Below are positions 49,147 to 57,552 of a stretch of DNA of 64,000 nt, in pieces. The stretch's first letter is position 1; every line of letters starts with the position of its first letter. The notes under the pieces are model-generated. The model did not search any database. It worked only from the letters and a program-made list of their open reading frames with translations, and was not told where the DNA came from. The position numbers and the translations under genes were made by a program. Origin of the DNA: a virus; the IMG/VR virus record IMGVR_UViG_3300035156_000198, positions 1 through 64,000 of that record; one strand, 5' to 3'.

Positions 49147-51539
49147 GGCCGGAATCCTCCCATGATCGTGTCGTCGGCGGCGGCTGCACGAGTCACGACG
49201 ATGGGATGGTCGGTGGCGGCGTCGACCTGGCGGCTGTCATCGACCACCGTCCTCGAGAAACGGGTGCCCGGCGAGCCGGTGATCCAGTCGATACCGCGGT
49301 ACGCCCAGCTGGTCGCCGACACCATGCCGGCAGCTCGGGCGCGGCGGCCGAACTCGGCCTTCTCGTTCATGTCGCCGACCAGGTACACCGGGTCGCCGTA
49401 GCCGGCGAGCTGACGCACCGCCCGGAGCTCGATGGCCAGGGCCTCACGCCGCCACCGGTCCTGGTTCCCTCGGTGGGTTTTGCTCGACGGGTTGTGCACC
49501 GAGAGGAACCACGACGCCCGGCCTGCCCGGTCGACCAGCCGCACCGCCGGCATGTCGCGGCCGTGCCCACCGAAGTACGGCACCCGCACCAGCCTGGTCG
49601 CCACCCCGTCGGCGAGGGTGAACGCCGCCCGTCGCCACGCGACCTGATTGTCACCGCTCCCCCACCTGGCGAACGCGCCGCCGGTGAGCTTGTCGAACGC
49701 CCGCACCTGGCGGCCTTGCGCTTCCTGCAGGCCGATCACGTCGACCCGGTGCCGGGCGATCACGTCGACGGCGTGCACGATGCGCCGGTCAGCTGACGCC
49801 GCGCCGGTGTGCGAGGCGCCGCGAATGTTGAAGGTGGCCAGGGCGAACGAGTCGCCGCCGGCGATGGTCGACCACGACGCCGGCAACGTGCCGACGCTGC
49901 TGGCGCGGCCGACCTTGCGGGCGAGCCACCTGGTCGGGTCCACCCCGTCGGCGTAGATGCTGCCGTTGCGCGGGTGAACCTCGAAGTGCAGATGGCACCC
50001 GGTGGCGTTCCCCTCGGCGCCGACCTCGCCGAGCTGCTGCCCGGCGCGCACCGTCTGCCCGTCGGTCACGTCGAGGGCTTGCATGTGGGCGTACCACGTG
50101 GTCAGCGACGCCGGCCCTGTCTCGACCTTCACCAGCCACCGGCCCGCCCAGCTCGCCGACGTGTCGACCCGCACGGTGCCGGCCGTGGCGGCGACCACCG
50201 GGGTGCCGCATGACGCCGAGAAGTCGGTGCCGGTGTGCTCACGTGCCCACCGTGACCCCGACCGGCCGTAGTTGCGTCGGTCGGTGGCAGCCACCGGCGC
50301 GACCACCGAGAGCGACCCGCCGCTGCTGCAGCTGGGCGCCGGCGCCGCGGCGCGCGGCGCCTGGTCGTGGAAGTCGATGTGCACGTGGTCGTAGTGCGGT
50401 GACCCGCCGGGCGGCACGTCGTAGTCGTGCAGGCCGCGGCCGCGGTTGAAGATCCGCATGCTGTAGATCACGTTGTCGGCGCCGCTGGTGGTGTAGCCCG
50501 GCCCCGCGAAGTAGTCGAAGATGGCGCGGCCCTGGTCGGCGTCGGTGGGGAACACGTCGATGGCGAGCCCGTCGGCATGCTTGGACCGGCGGCCGGTGCT
50601 GCCGATGTTCCGGTCGGCGTACCCGTCGATGCGCACGTCGCCCCAACGTGACCGCACCAGGTCAGCGGCGGCGGCCGCCACAGGCCGGAGGCCGTTCGGT
50701 GTCGAGCTGGTCGCCGACGCCGGGGTGACGGTGCCGGCGGGGTCGCCGGCGACGGTGAGCCGGTCGATGGCTGCGCGGGCCTCGGCTAGATGCGCCCGGT
50801 AGTCACCGTTGCGCCATGTCGTCCACGGGTCCCAACCCTCGGCGGTCCAGAGCTTGTGCGCGGCGGCCGCGTTGTCGCCCAGGTCGTCCCACCTGGTGCC
50901 AGGTGGGAACAGGCCGGCGTGCATCGGCAGCATCATCTGCATCAGGCCCGACGCGCCGGATGGGTTGCGGGCCCGACGCTTGTAGCGGGACTCCGCGCCG
51001 CCGATGGCCAGGGCGGTCACCGCGTCATCGCCGGCCCACCCGGCCCGGAGGATGGCGCGAGCTGCCGGGTCGATGCCGTCGGCGTCGGCGGCAGCTGCAG
51101 CGGGCAAGACCGTGGTCGGGCACGGGTCGCACGCGCCGGCCGGCAGCACACCAGGCGCCGGGTCGGGCTCGGGCTCGACCGGTGCGGCGGCACCCTTCGC
51201 TGCAGCGGTGAACACCCCGACCAGGCGGCCGGCCTCGCGGTAGCCGTCGTTCACCGCGCGGGTCACCCCGGCCACCGACGGCGGCCCAGCCTCAAGGTCA
51301 CGGAACACCGCGCCGGCCTTCGCCGCGACACCGGTGGCGCCGCCGGCCGGCTTCCCGTCGGGTGCAGCCTGAGACACCCCGCCGGCGCTGCAGCTGATGA
51401 ACGGCACCCCGTCGAGGTCGCCGTCGTAGAACTGCGGCAGCACCATCAGCAGCATCCCGCCGGCGATGAGCAGCCGAGCCCACATCGGTGTGCTGGTCTT
51501 GCGCACCACGATGGTGCGCGTCACCACCCGGTCAGGCAT
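49143..51539 (-). CDS. Membrane-anchored four-domain enzyme: transglycosylase, M15-like, M23 and EEP nuclease
   Basis: A 798-residue protein from ATG 51539. A membrane helix (LLIAGGMLLMVLPQFYDGD) is near the N-terminus. Domains: lysozyme-like transglycosylase (about 170-250; GGAESRY, GLMQM); M15-like (about 290-400; SKHADGLAIDVF, DHVHID); M23 (about 425-530; HTGTDF, HLHFEV, zinc ligands intact); EEP nuclease (about 565-785; FNIRG, GLQEAQ, GDMNE, TDHPIVV). Three domains cut glycan or peptide bonds of the wall, the fourth phosphodiesters. Coupled to the FtsK-like gene, it resembles conjugation wall hydrolases but with an extra nuclease. Confidence 0.85.
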   Translation of the reverse strand: MPDRVVTRTIVVRKTSTPMWARLLIAGGMLLMVLPQFYDGDLDGVPFISCSAGGVSQAAPDGKPAGGATGVAAKAGAVFRDLEAGPPSVAGVTRAVNDGYREAGRLVGVFTAAAKGAAAPVEPEPDPAPGVLPAGACDPCPTTVLPAAAAADADGIDPAARAILRAGWAGDDAVTALAIGGAESRYKRRARNPSGASGLMQMMLPMHAGLFPPGTRWDDLGDNAAAAHKLWTAEGWDPWTTWRNGDYRAHLAEARAAIDRLTVAGDPAGTVTPASATSSTPNGLRPVAAAAADLVRSRWGDVRIDGYADRNIGSTGRRSKHADGLAIDVFPTDADQGRAIFDYFAGPGYTTSGADNVIYSMRIFNRGRGLHDYDVPPGGSPHYDHVHIDFHDQAPRAAAPAPSCSSGGSLSVVAPVAATDRRNYGRSGSRWAREHTGTDFSASCGTPVVAATAGTVRVDTSASWAGRWLVKVETGPASLTTWYAHMQALDVTDGQTVRAGQQLGEVGAEGNATGCHLHFEVHPRNGSIYADGVDPTRWLARKVGRASSVGTLPASWSTIAGGDSFALATFNIRGASHTGAASADRRIVHAVDVIARHRVDVIGLQEAQGRQVRAFDKLTGGAFARWGSGDNQVAWRRAAFTLADGVATRLVRVPYFGGHGRDMPAVRLVDRAGRASWFLSVHNPSSKTHRGNQDRWRREALAIELRAVRQLAGYGDPVYLVGDMNEKAEFGRRARAAGMVSATSWAYRGIDWITGSPGTRFSRTVVDDSRQVDAATDHPIVVTRAAAADDTIMGGFRP

Positions 51540-53364
51540 CGAGCTTCTCGCGGGACTCCTCGGCCTCGGCCTGCCGGCGGCGGCGAGCTGCCGGCAGCTC
51601 GATGCGCCGGTGGGCGTTGCGGCCGTTGTGGACCTTGTTGTAGATCGGGTTCTCCGTCTCGATGGCCCGCTTCTCGGCGGCCTCGGCGAGCTTGCGGGTG
51701 TCGAACCATTCGACGGTGCGCTGCACGTCGCCCTCCATGAACTCGCGGAGCGCGGCGGTGTGCTGGGACTCGCGGCGCAGAATGTCGAAGCTGATGCCGA
51801 TGTAGCCCGGCCGGTCGACCTCGGGGTTCGCGTCGGCGTGGAACCAGCGGTACAGGGCGGTGCGCCTCGGCGCGGTGTCACGCACGGCCCGCTCGGAGCG
51901 GGCGTCGGTGGCTTCCTGGTGTGCGCGCTCGACGTTGCGCGGCAGCTCGCCGCGGGCGATGAGCTTCACTTCGGCGTCGGTGACCTCCGCGGCCCGGAAC
52001 TTCGCCGGCCGGCGCTCACCCTCGGCGTCTGACCAGCCGACGCCGGGCTCCTGGACCTCTGAGCACAGGGCGCCCTTGGATTCGGCGTACCCGCCGAGCA
52101 CCGCGTCGGTGGTCTGCGGCGCGTCGGTCGCCACGCAAATGCGCTGCGGGATGAACGACCTGACCCGGCCGAGCACGTCGAGCTGGGCGGCCTGAGTGTT
52201 CATCCACACCACGTACCAAGCCGCGGCGCCCATGTAGGCGATGCGGCCCAGCGGGCTGTCCTGGCCCTTGGTCAAGATGGCCTGGAGCGCGACGGTCTCA
52301 TCGAGCAGCACCACCACGAGCGGGTACTTCTCCGAGGCCTTCTCGAGCTTGCGCACCCCGTCGAGCTTCATGTGATGCTTGCGGGCCTTCATCGCCTTCT
52401 CGGCGTGGCCGATCATCTCGATGGTGGCCGCCACCGTCGGCGCGTACTCCCGAACCGTGATGAGCCGGTGCAGCGGCAGGACGTTGCCCTTGGCCGCCTC
52501 GGCCTCACGCATCGCCCGCTCGAACTCCTGCAGCTCCAACCCTTCCTTGGGGTCGCTGACGTAAATCTCGACGGGCAACCCCTGCCGGATGCAATCGGCG
52601 AGCAGGGCCCAGCAGATGTTCGACTTCCCCATGCGGGTCAGGCCGCCGATCAGCACCGACTGGTTCGCGATGATGGTGGCCGGTGTGCCGTCCTGCCTGA
52701 TGCCGTAGGCCAGGCGCGTGTCGCCCCTGGACCCGAGCGACGCCGGCGGCATGGCGGCCAGCGGCAGCACCCGTCCGATCGGGTCACGGAAGTGGAACGC
52801 GAACCTCCCGACGCCCGAGCCCGTCGGCGTGACGGTGACCTCGGCGCACCCGATGACTTCCTTCAGGAACTCGGTCTTGGCCTGGAACTTGAATACCGGG
52901 ACGCCGACCTCGCCGCACCTGACCTCGGCCGTGAATGACCCGTGGCCGTTCCCTCGCAACCGGCGCAACGCGGGAGGGCCGGTCCGCTTGGCTGTCAGCT
53001 CGGCCGCCTCGCATGCCAGCGGCCACTGAGCCCGGATCACGTGCTTCTGCTGGGCGTCTTCCCATAGCTCCCGCGGGGTGGGCGCGGCGCCTTCGGCGCC
53101 GCGACACCGCCACGCTACCCATGCTGTCAACCCCATGACCACCAGAACCGCGGCCCGGATGACCGCCCCCTGAAAGCCGAACCGGCTCCACGCCCACAGG
53201 AACGCGACCGTCACCGCGGTCACCCGGTAGTGACGGATGCACCACCGGGCCAGGCGGCCGGTGTGGTACATCCCGAACGGCATCGGGAACTCATCTACCA
53301 GGCGTGTGCCCGAGCCGAAGGTTCGGTGCCTGATGTTCCTCACGGTGTCAGGTCGACGGGACAT
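51532..53364 (-). CDS. FtsK/TraB-like DNA translocase fused to a GIY-YIG domain
   Basis: A 610-residue protein. Two N-terminal membrane helices (residues about 40-90) precede a RecA-like motor with Walker A GGLTRMGKSN and Walker B VVVLLDETVAL, typical of the FtsK/SpoIIIE/TraB group that pumps double-stranded DNA. The C-terminal 110 residues form a GIY-YIG-like domain (ALYRWFHADA, GYIGISFDILRRESQH, Glu in ETENPIYNKV). In actinomycete plasmids and AICEs a TraB-type FtsK protein alone can mediate conjugal transfer. The fused nuclease domain is unusual. The stop overlaps the hydrolase start region. Confidence 0.85.
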   Translation of the reverse strand: MSRRPDTVRNIRHRTFGSGTRLVDEFPMPFGMYHTGRLARWCIRHYRVTAVTVAFLWAWSRFGFQGAVIRAAVLVVMGLTAWVAWRCRGAEGAAPTPRELWEDAQQKHVIRAQWPLACEAAELTAKRTGPPALRRLRGNGHGSFTAEVRCGEVGVPVFKFQAKTEFLKEVIGCAEVTVTPTGSGVGRFAFHFRDPIGRVLPLAAMPPASLGSRGDTRLAYGIRQDGTPATIIANQSVLIGGLTRMGKSNICWALLADCIRQGLPVEIYVSDPKEGLELQEFERAMREAEAAKGNVLPLHRLITVREYAPTVAATIEMIGHAEKAMKARKHHMKLDGVRKLEKASEKYPLVVVLLDETVALQAILTKGQDSPLGRIAYMGAAAWYVVWMNTQAAQLDVLGRVRSFIPQRICVATDAPQTTDAVLGGYAESKGALCSEVQEPGVGWSDAEGERRPAKFRAAEVTDAEVKLIARGELPRNVERAHQEATDARSERAVRDTAPRRTALYRWFHADANPEVDRPGYIGISFDILRRESQHTAALREFMEGDVQRTVEWFDTRKLAEAAEKRAIETENPIYNKVHNGRNAHRRIELPAARRRRQAEAEESREKLDA

Positions 53365-53430
53365 GCGCGCTCACCTTCGGGGCTGGGACGGTCGGGTGGG
53401 GGGTGTGGGGGGAGGGGTCGAGCCGGCCGG

Positions 53431-53562
53431 TCATCGCTGGCAGCCGTGGCCCCATGCGCACAGGTAGCGGCGCCGGAAGATGCCTTGCACGGTGTTCGTG
53501 GTGCGGCGCTTGCACGCCCAGCAGTAGCCGCGGCGGGTGCGCTTGGTGGTGGTAGTGGCCAT
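53431..53562 (-). CDS. 43-residue Cys-rich protein
   Basis: ATG 53562, Thr-rich start and YCWACKRRTTN with a later Cys (YLCAWGHGC), a single zinc-finger-like unit. Between the basic protein and the translocase. Confidence 0.5.
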   Translation of the reverse strand: MATTTTKRTRRGYCWACKRRTTNTVQGIFRRRYLCAWGHGCQR

Positions 53563-53567
53563 GCCGG

Positions 53568-53945
53568 TCAGGCCCAGCCGCCGAGGCTGTAGGTGGGCGC
53601 CTTCTTCTTCGCCGGTGCGCGCTTGGCGGCCGGCTTCCTGGTGGTCGGCTTCCTGGCGGCGGGCGGCTTCTTGCCCTTGCGGGCCCGGTCGGCGGCGATG
53701 CGCGCGGCGTGGGCCTTGGTGACGGTGCCCTTCGGTGTGCGGCACGGCTGGTAGGGCCGAGCGTGGCACGTGGTGCACCGGTTGGGTCGGCGGCTGTCAA
53801 GCCCGAGCTTGAACGCCTTGCCGCCGGCTCGGGCCTTGCGTGCGCCGGCGCGGGCCTTGCGTGCGCCCTTGGCTGCGCCGAACAGCGGCGAGGTCACCAG
53901 GCCGCGTTTCCCGAACAGGGTGAACGTCTGGCCCTTGCGTGCCAT
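53568..53945 (-). CDS. Histone-H1-like basic protein with zinc motif
   Basis: A 125-residue, very basic protein from ATG 53945. It has repeated KARAGARKARAGG, a CTTCHARPYQPCRT...H zinc-like motif often seen in actinobacterial mobile elements, and a Lys/Pro/Ala tail (KKPPAARKPTTRKPAAKR) like histone H1. Probably a DNA-condensing or guiding protein; stop-start overlap with the upstream membrane gene. Confidence 0.6.
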   Translation of the reverse strand: MARKGQTFTLFGKRGLVTSPLFGAAKGARKARAGARKARAGGKAFKLGLDSRRPNRCTTCHARPYQPCRTPKGTVTKAHAARIAADRARKGKKPPAARKPTTRKPAAKRAPAKKKAPTYSLGGWA

Positions 53946-54274
53946 CAGCGGCCGCCGGCGATCACGCCGCCGCGGGGTGCGGCCTGGCGCTGCTGGCTCC
54001 GGGGTGCCGGCCTGGCCGCCGCCCCCCGGTTGGAGCCGCCGCCTCGGTTGGCGGTCGGCTTCTGCGCCATGCCGCTGCGGTCGGCGGCGGTGCGGGCTGC
54101 CTGGAACCCGCTGGTGGCCTCATCGAACCCGCCGAGCACGGCGCCGGCGGTGATGCCGATGGTGCCCATGCTGTTCCCTGCGATCCTGGCGGCCGCCGGG
54201 GCCCCCGCGACGAGGCCGACGGCGGCCACGATCCCGAGTAGCCACGTGACGACGACCGCTGCTGCGTGCTGCAT
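53945..54274 (-). CDS. Membrane protein, first gene of the transfer-like operon
   Basis: A 109-residue protein from ATG 54274 (AGGGAGA upstream). Two hydrophobic segments at the N-terminus (VVVTWLLGIVAAVGLVAG, IGITAGAVLGG) and a basic, Gly/Arg-rich tail. Could be a small membrane partner of the translocase, like Spd proteins of Streptomyces plasmids; by analogy only. Confidence 0.55.
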   Translation of the reverse strand: MQHAAAVVVTWLLGIVAAVGLVAGAPAAARIAGNSMGTIGITAGAVLGGFDEATSGFQAARTAADRSGMAQKPTANRGGGSNRGAAARPAPRSQQRQAAPRGGVIAGGR

Positions 54275-54339
54275 TCGCGTCTCCCTGGAGTGGTGTCGAG
54301 CGCACGGGCTGTCCGTACGCCTGTCCGCACGGTAGCACC

Positions 54340-54398
54340 GGTCTAGGCCACCTGTCCGTGGGTCGATGGTTGCGGGGGCTGGACAAAGGGGCTACGTT
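54340..54398 (+). promoter_or_regulatory. Promoter region with CTAG operator for the replication/recombination genes
   Basis: Operator GGTCTAGGCC (54340-54349), -35 TTGCGG (54370-54375), 17-bp spacer, -10 TACGTT (54393-54398), then ATG 54407 of a short leader ORF. Spacing resembles the class-2 promoters. The operator also lies 66 bp upstream of the divergent 54274 gene, so it may affect both. Confidence 0.55.
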
Positions 54399-54406
54399 TG
54401 GGCACC

Positions 54407-54451
54407 ATGAGGCACCAGGAGCAACCAACAGGCATCAGGAGGAACCAGTGA
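54407..54451 (+). CDS. Possible 14-codon leader peptide in a tandem repeat
   Basis: ATG 54407 reads a 14-residue peptide whose stop overlaps the GTG of the excisionase-like gene. It is encoded by two tandem copies of a 20-bp unit (AGGCACCAGGAGCAACCAAC and a near-copy), the second providing the AGGAGG ribosome site. Likely a translational coupling device. Confidence 0.4.
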   Translation: MRHQEQPTGIRRNQ

Positions 54452-54693
54452 CGGCCACAGATGACACGCCCGACGCCGGCGGCGATGGCGCCATGATGAC
54501 CAGCACCCAAGCCGCCGAGCAGCTCGGCGTGTCGGTGATGACGCTGCGCCGGTACGTCGAGGCCGGCGAGCTGCGCGCGTCACGCATCGGCCCGAAGAAG
54601 CTGATCCGCATCCGGCCGGCCGACCTGGCCGCCTACGTCGAGGCGAACCAGACCCCGACACCGGCCGCGCCGGCCTCGCCGGCCTCGGCCTGA
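54448..54693 (+). CDS. Excisionase-family HTH DNA-binding protein
   Basis: An 81-residue protein from GTG 54448 with AGGAGG upstream. TSTQAAEQLGVSVMTLRRYV, GELRASRIG and RIRPADLAAYVE are the excisionase/MerR-type HTH signature. It may be a recombination directionality factor or a regulator of this early operon. Pro/Ala-rich tail. Confidence 0.75.
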   Translation: MTATDDTPDAGGDGAMMTSTQAAEQLGVSVMTLRRYVEAGELRASRIGPKKLIRIRPADLAAYVEANQTPTPAAPASPASA

Positions 54694-54735
54694 CCCCCGT
54701 CGACCACGACCACCACCACCCGCGAAGAGGCGACG

Positions 54736-55191
54736 ATGACCACCACGAGCACCACCACCCGCGGCCTGTTCGGCCTCGGCATGTACCCACACACCCACCA
54801 GCTGAAAGCCGTGCCGGTGCCCGCCGACGCGACGCTGACGTTCGACTCGGCGAGCCCGTGGGAGTACCGGATCACCACGACCGCCGCACCGGGCCGCGTG
54901 TGGCCCGCCGAGCGGTCACTGATGAAAGCCGCCCTGGCCGCCACCGGTCGAGCGTGGGGCGCCGGCGACGTGCGCATGGCTTGCATGCCCGGCTCGGCGC
55001 ACGTGTGGATGCGGCTGGCCACCGACCCCGGCCGCCCCGATGAGGCCACCGACGGCTACCTGACGATCAAGCGTGCCGCGGTCGTGGCGTTCATCCAGGC
55101 GGTCGACGCGCTGCACGGCACCACCCCGGTGTACGACGTGGGTCCCGACATCGAGCAGCTGCGCGACACCGCCTCGGCGGGTGCGCGATGA
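54736..55191 (+). CDS. Hypothetical early protein
   Basis: A 151-residue protein from ATG 54736. Contains LKAVPVPADATLTFDSASPW and a helical C-terminus. Overlaps the exonuclease start by 4 bp, so it may belong to the recombination set. No family recognised. Confidence 0.55.
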   Translation: MTTTSTTTRGLFGLGMYPHTHQLKAVPVPADATLTFDSASPWEYRITTTAAPGRVWPAERSLMKAALAATGRAWGAGDVRMACMPGSAHVWMRLATDPGRPDEATDGYLTIKRAAVVAFIQAVDALHGTTPVYDVGPDIEQLRDTASAGAR

Positions 55192-56273
55192 CCGACGACG
55201 TGCTGACCGAGCCGCTGCCGCTGGGCCCGGAGTTCGAGCCGCCGACCGAGGTCACCCGGCGCATCAGCGACGCCGCCGTCGAGGTCGTCACCGCCGAGTA
55301 CCGCACCGATGCGTGGTACGCCGCCCGGCGGGCGTCGGTGTCAGCGTCGGAGGTCGCCGCCATCTGCAACGTGCCGGGCGCCTACGACTCGGCGTTCAAC
55401 CTGTGGTGGTCCAAGCGCACCGGCGAGGGCGGCAGCGACGACACCAAGGAAACCCGCCGCGGCCGCCGCGTCGAGCCGTTGGTGCTGGAGGACTTCGCCG
55501 ACGACTACCCGGGCCTGACGTTGCGGTCGGGGCTGGGCCTGGTGCGCAACGTCGACCAGCCGTGGATGGTCGCCACCCCCGACGCCATCGCCTACGACGG
55601 GTTCACCGGCGGCCGTCGAGCCGGCGAGGGGTACGCCGTCGGCGCCGACGACTGGGCGGCGAGCCTCGACCCGGTGGCGACCATCGAGGCCAAGACCGCC
55701 GGCGGCCCCGAGGGTTGGGGCGAGCGCGGCACCGACGCGATCCCGGTGCACTACCGAGCACAGGCCCTCTGGCAGATGGCCGTGCTCGGTGTCGACCTGG
55801 CCTACGTGCCGGTGTGGATCGGGTTCGACTATCGGCTGTACGTCATCGAGCGCGACACCGACGCCCAGCTGGACATCGAGTGGATGGCCGAGCGGGCCGC
55901 GGCGTTCCTCGACACCCTCGACGCTGGCCTGCCGCCCGACCTCGACGGGCACGACGCGACGACGCGCCGGCTGCGGCAGCTGCACGAGAAGCTAGACGAC
56001 ACCACCGCCGAGCTGGACCCGCACGTGGTCGCCCAGTTCCAGGCCGCCCGCCGGTTGCGCGACGCGGCCAGCGACCGCATGGACCTGGCCCTGAACCGGA
56101 TGCGCGCCGACCTCGGCCGCGCCGCCATCGGCAACGTCGGCGGCCGCAAGGTGGTGTCCCGGTCGGTGTACGACGTGCCGGCCCGCACCCAAGAGGTCAA
56201 GGCGTTCACCGTCGACAAGCTCAACGTTTCCAAGCCCCGCACCACCACCACTAGGAAGAGGGTTCGCCCATGA
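55188..56273 (+). CDS. YqaJ-type phage exonuclease/recombinase
   Basis: A 361-residue protein from ATG 55188. The YqaJ pattern is present: WYAARRASVSASEVAAICNV, then R..R..EPLVLEDF, WMVATPDAI, ATIEAKTAGG and YRAQALWQMAV, i.e. the PD-(D/E)XK core. Long helical C-terminus. It should resect DNA ends 5'-3' to load the adjacent RecT, as in lambda Red-type recombination. Confidence 0.85.
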   Translation: MTDDVLTEPLPLGPEFEPPTEVTRRISDAAVEVVTAEYRTDAWYAARRASVSASEVAAICNVPGAYDSAFNLWWSKRTGEGGSDDTKETRRGRRVEPLVLEDFADDYPGLTLRSGLGLVRNVDQPWMVATPDAIAYDGFTGGRRAGEGYAVGADDWAASLDPVATIEAKTAGGPEGWGERGTDAIPVHYRAQALWQMAVLGVDLAYVPVWIGFDYRLYVIERDTDAQLDIEWMAERAAAFLDTLDAGLPPDLDGHDATTRRLRQLHEKLDDTTAELDPHVVAQFQAARRLRDAASDRMDLALNRMRADLGRAAIGNVGGRKVVSRSVYDVPARTQEVKAFTVDKLNVSKPRTTTTRKRVRP

Positions 56274-57199
56274 GCAACACCACCACCAGGCCCGGCCGCG
56301 ACAACGTGCGAGGGTCGGCCCCGGCCGGCTCGGTCCGCGGCGAGGTCGCCAAGCGGGAGACCGATTACCAGTCGGTCGTCGTGGCCCGGCAGTATCAGGC
56401 CAAGTTCGCCGAGGTCCTGCCCGAGCACATCGCCGCGCCGGCGTTCGTCGGTGCCGCCATCGGCGCGCTACGCAAGGACCCCGACTTGCTGCAGGCCGCC
56501 GAGAACTCGCCGGCGGCGCTGGTCGTGGCGATGATGCACTGCGCGTCGCTGGGGCACGTGCCCGGCGGCAAGGACTACTACCTGACCCCCCGGTGGAACG
56601 GCAAGACCAAGCGGCTCGAAATCGTGGGGATGGAGGGCTACCAGGGTGTCATCGAGCGCATGTACCGCTCGGGTGCGGTCGCCGCGGTCAAGGTGCGCGA
56701 GGTCTGCGTCGGCGACAAGTTCCGGTTCGTTGAGGGCGAAATGAGCCGGCCGGTGCACGAGGTCGACTGGTTCGCCGACGACGACCGGCACTCCCCCGAC
56801 GCGATCATCGGGGTGTATGCCTACGCGGAGCTCACCACCGGCGCCACGTCGCGGGTGGTGGTGCTCAACCGCCGCGACATCGAGCGGGCGAAGCAGCAGT
56901 CCGACCTCGGCAAGCAAGACAAGGGCCCGTGGCGGGACAACTACCGGGCCATGGTGCTCAAGACAGGCGCGCACCGGCTGGAGCCGTGGGTGCCGACCAG
57001 CGCGGAGTACCGCCGCGAGCAGCTGCGCGCCGAGGCCGCGGCCGCCGAGGCTGTGCCCGAGGCGCCGGCAGCTGGCGGGTCGGTCGACCAGGCGCCGGCC
57101 GGCCCACCGCCCGGGGTCGACCCGGGCACCGGCGAGGTCACCGGCGACGATGGTGTCATCGACGGCGTGGTCGTGTCCGACACGGCGGTGAACCAGTGA
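56270..57199 (+). CDS. RecT-family single-strand annealing protein
   Basis: A 309-residue protein from ATG 56270. It has AAPAFVGAAIGALRKDPDLL, LVVAMMHCASLGHVPGG, GYQGVIERMYRSGAV, VFD-type strands and RDNYRAMVLKTGAHRLEPWVP. With the YqaJ exonuclease just before it, it makes a complete exonuclease/annealase pair for homologous recombination and concatemer formation. Disordered Pro/Gly C-terminus. Confidence 0.88.
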   Translation: MSNTTTRPGRDNVRGSAPAGSVRGEVAKRETDYQSVVVARQYQAKFAEVLPEHIAAPAFVGAAIGALRKDPDLLQAAENSPAALVVAMMHCASLGHVPGGKDYYLTPRWNGKTKRLEIVGMEGYQGVIERMYRSGAVAAVKVREVCVGDKFRFVEGEMSRPVHEVDWFADDDRHSPDAIIGVYAYAELTTGATSRVVVLNRRDIERAKQQSDLGKQDKGPWRDNYRAMVLKTGAHRLEPWVPTSAEYRREQLRAEAAAAEAVPEAPAAGGSVDQAPAGPPPGVDPGTGEVTGDDGVIDGVVVSDTAVNQ

Positions 57200-57552
57200 C
57201 GACCGCCAAGGGCAAGGGCCCCGACGACCGGGGCGAGGCGACCACGCCGGCGCCGACGCCGGTGCCTGACCCGGGGCCCGGCCGCGCGCTGATGGTGTGC
57301 AAGGTGTGCCAGCGCGACGAGAACCAGGTGCCCGGCACGTGGGTCGATGCCGACCTGTGCGGCGAGTGTGGGGCCCCGCCGGCCCCACCGAACCGGTCGG
57401 TGACCCGGGCCCACATTGACGACCACCCCGAGCCCGGCCGCGAGGCCCGGGTGCGGGTGTCGTGCCCGACGTGCGGCCAGACCAACGTCGTGCGGGTGGT
57501 CATCCCCGCCGACCAGCTGCAGGCGCCGGCGCCGGGGTCGCTGCTCGAATGA
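57196..57552 (+). CDS. Zinc-ribbon-like protein
   Basis: A 118-residue protein from GTG 57196 with CKVCQRDE, CGECGAPP and CPTCGQT; three CxxC units, consistent with one or two zinc sites. GTGA-coupled to RecT. Confidence 0.6.
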   Translation: MTTAKGKGPDDRGEATTPAPTPVPDPGPGRALMVCKVCQRDENQVPGTWVDADLCGECGAPPAPPNRSVTRAHIDDHPEPGREARVRVSCPTCGQTNVVRVVIPADQLQAPAPGSLLE

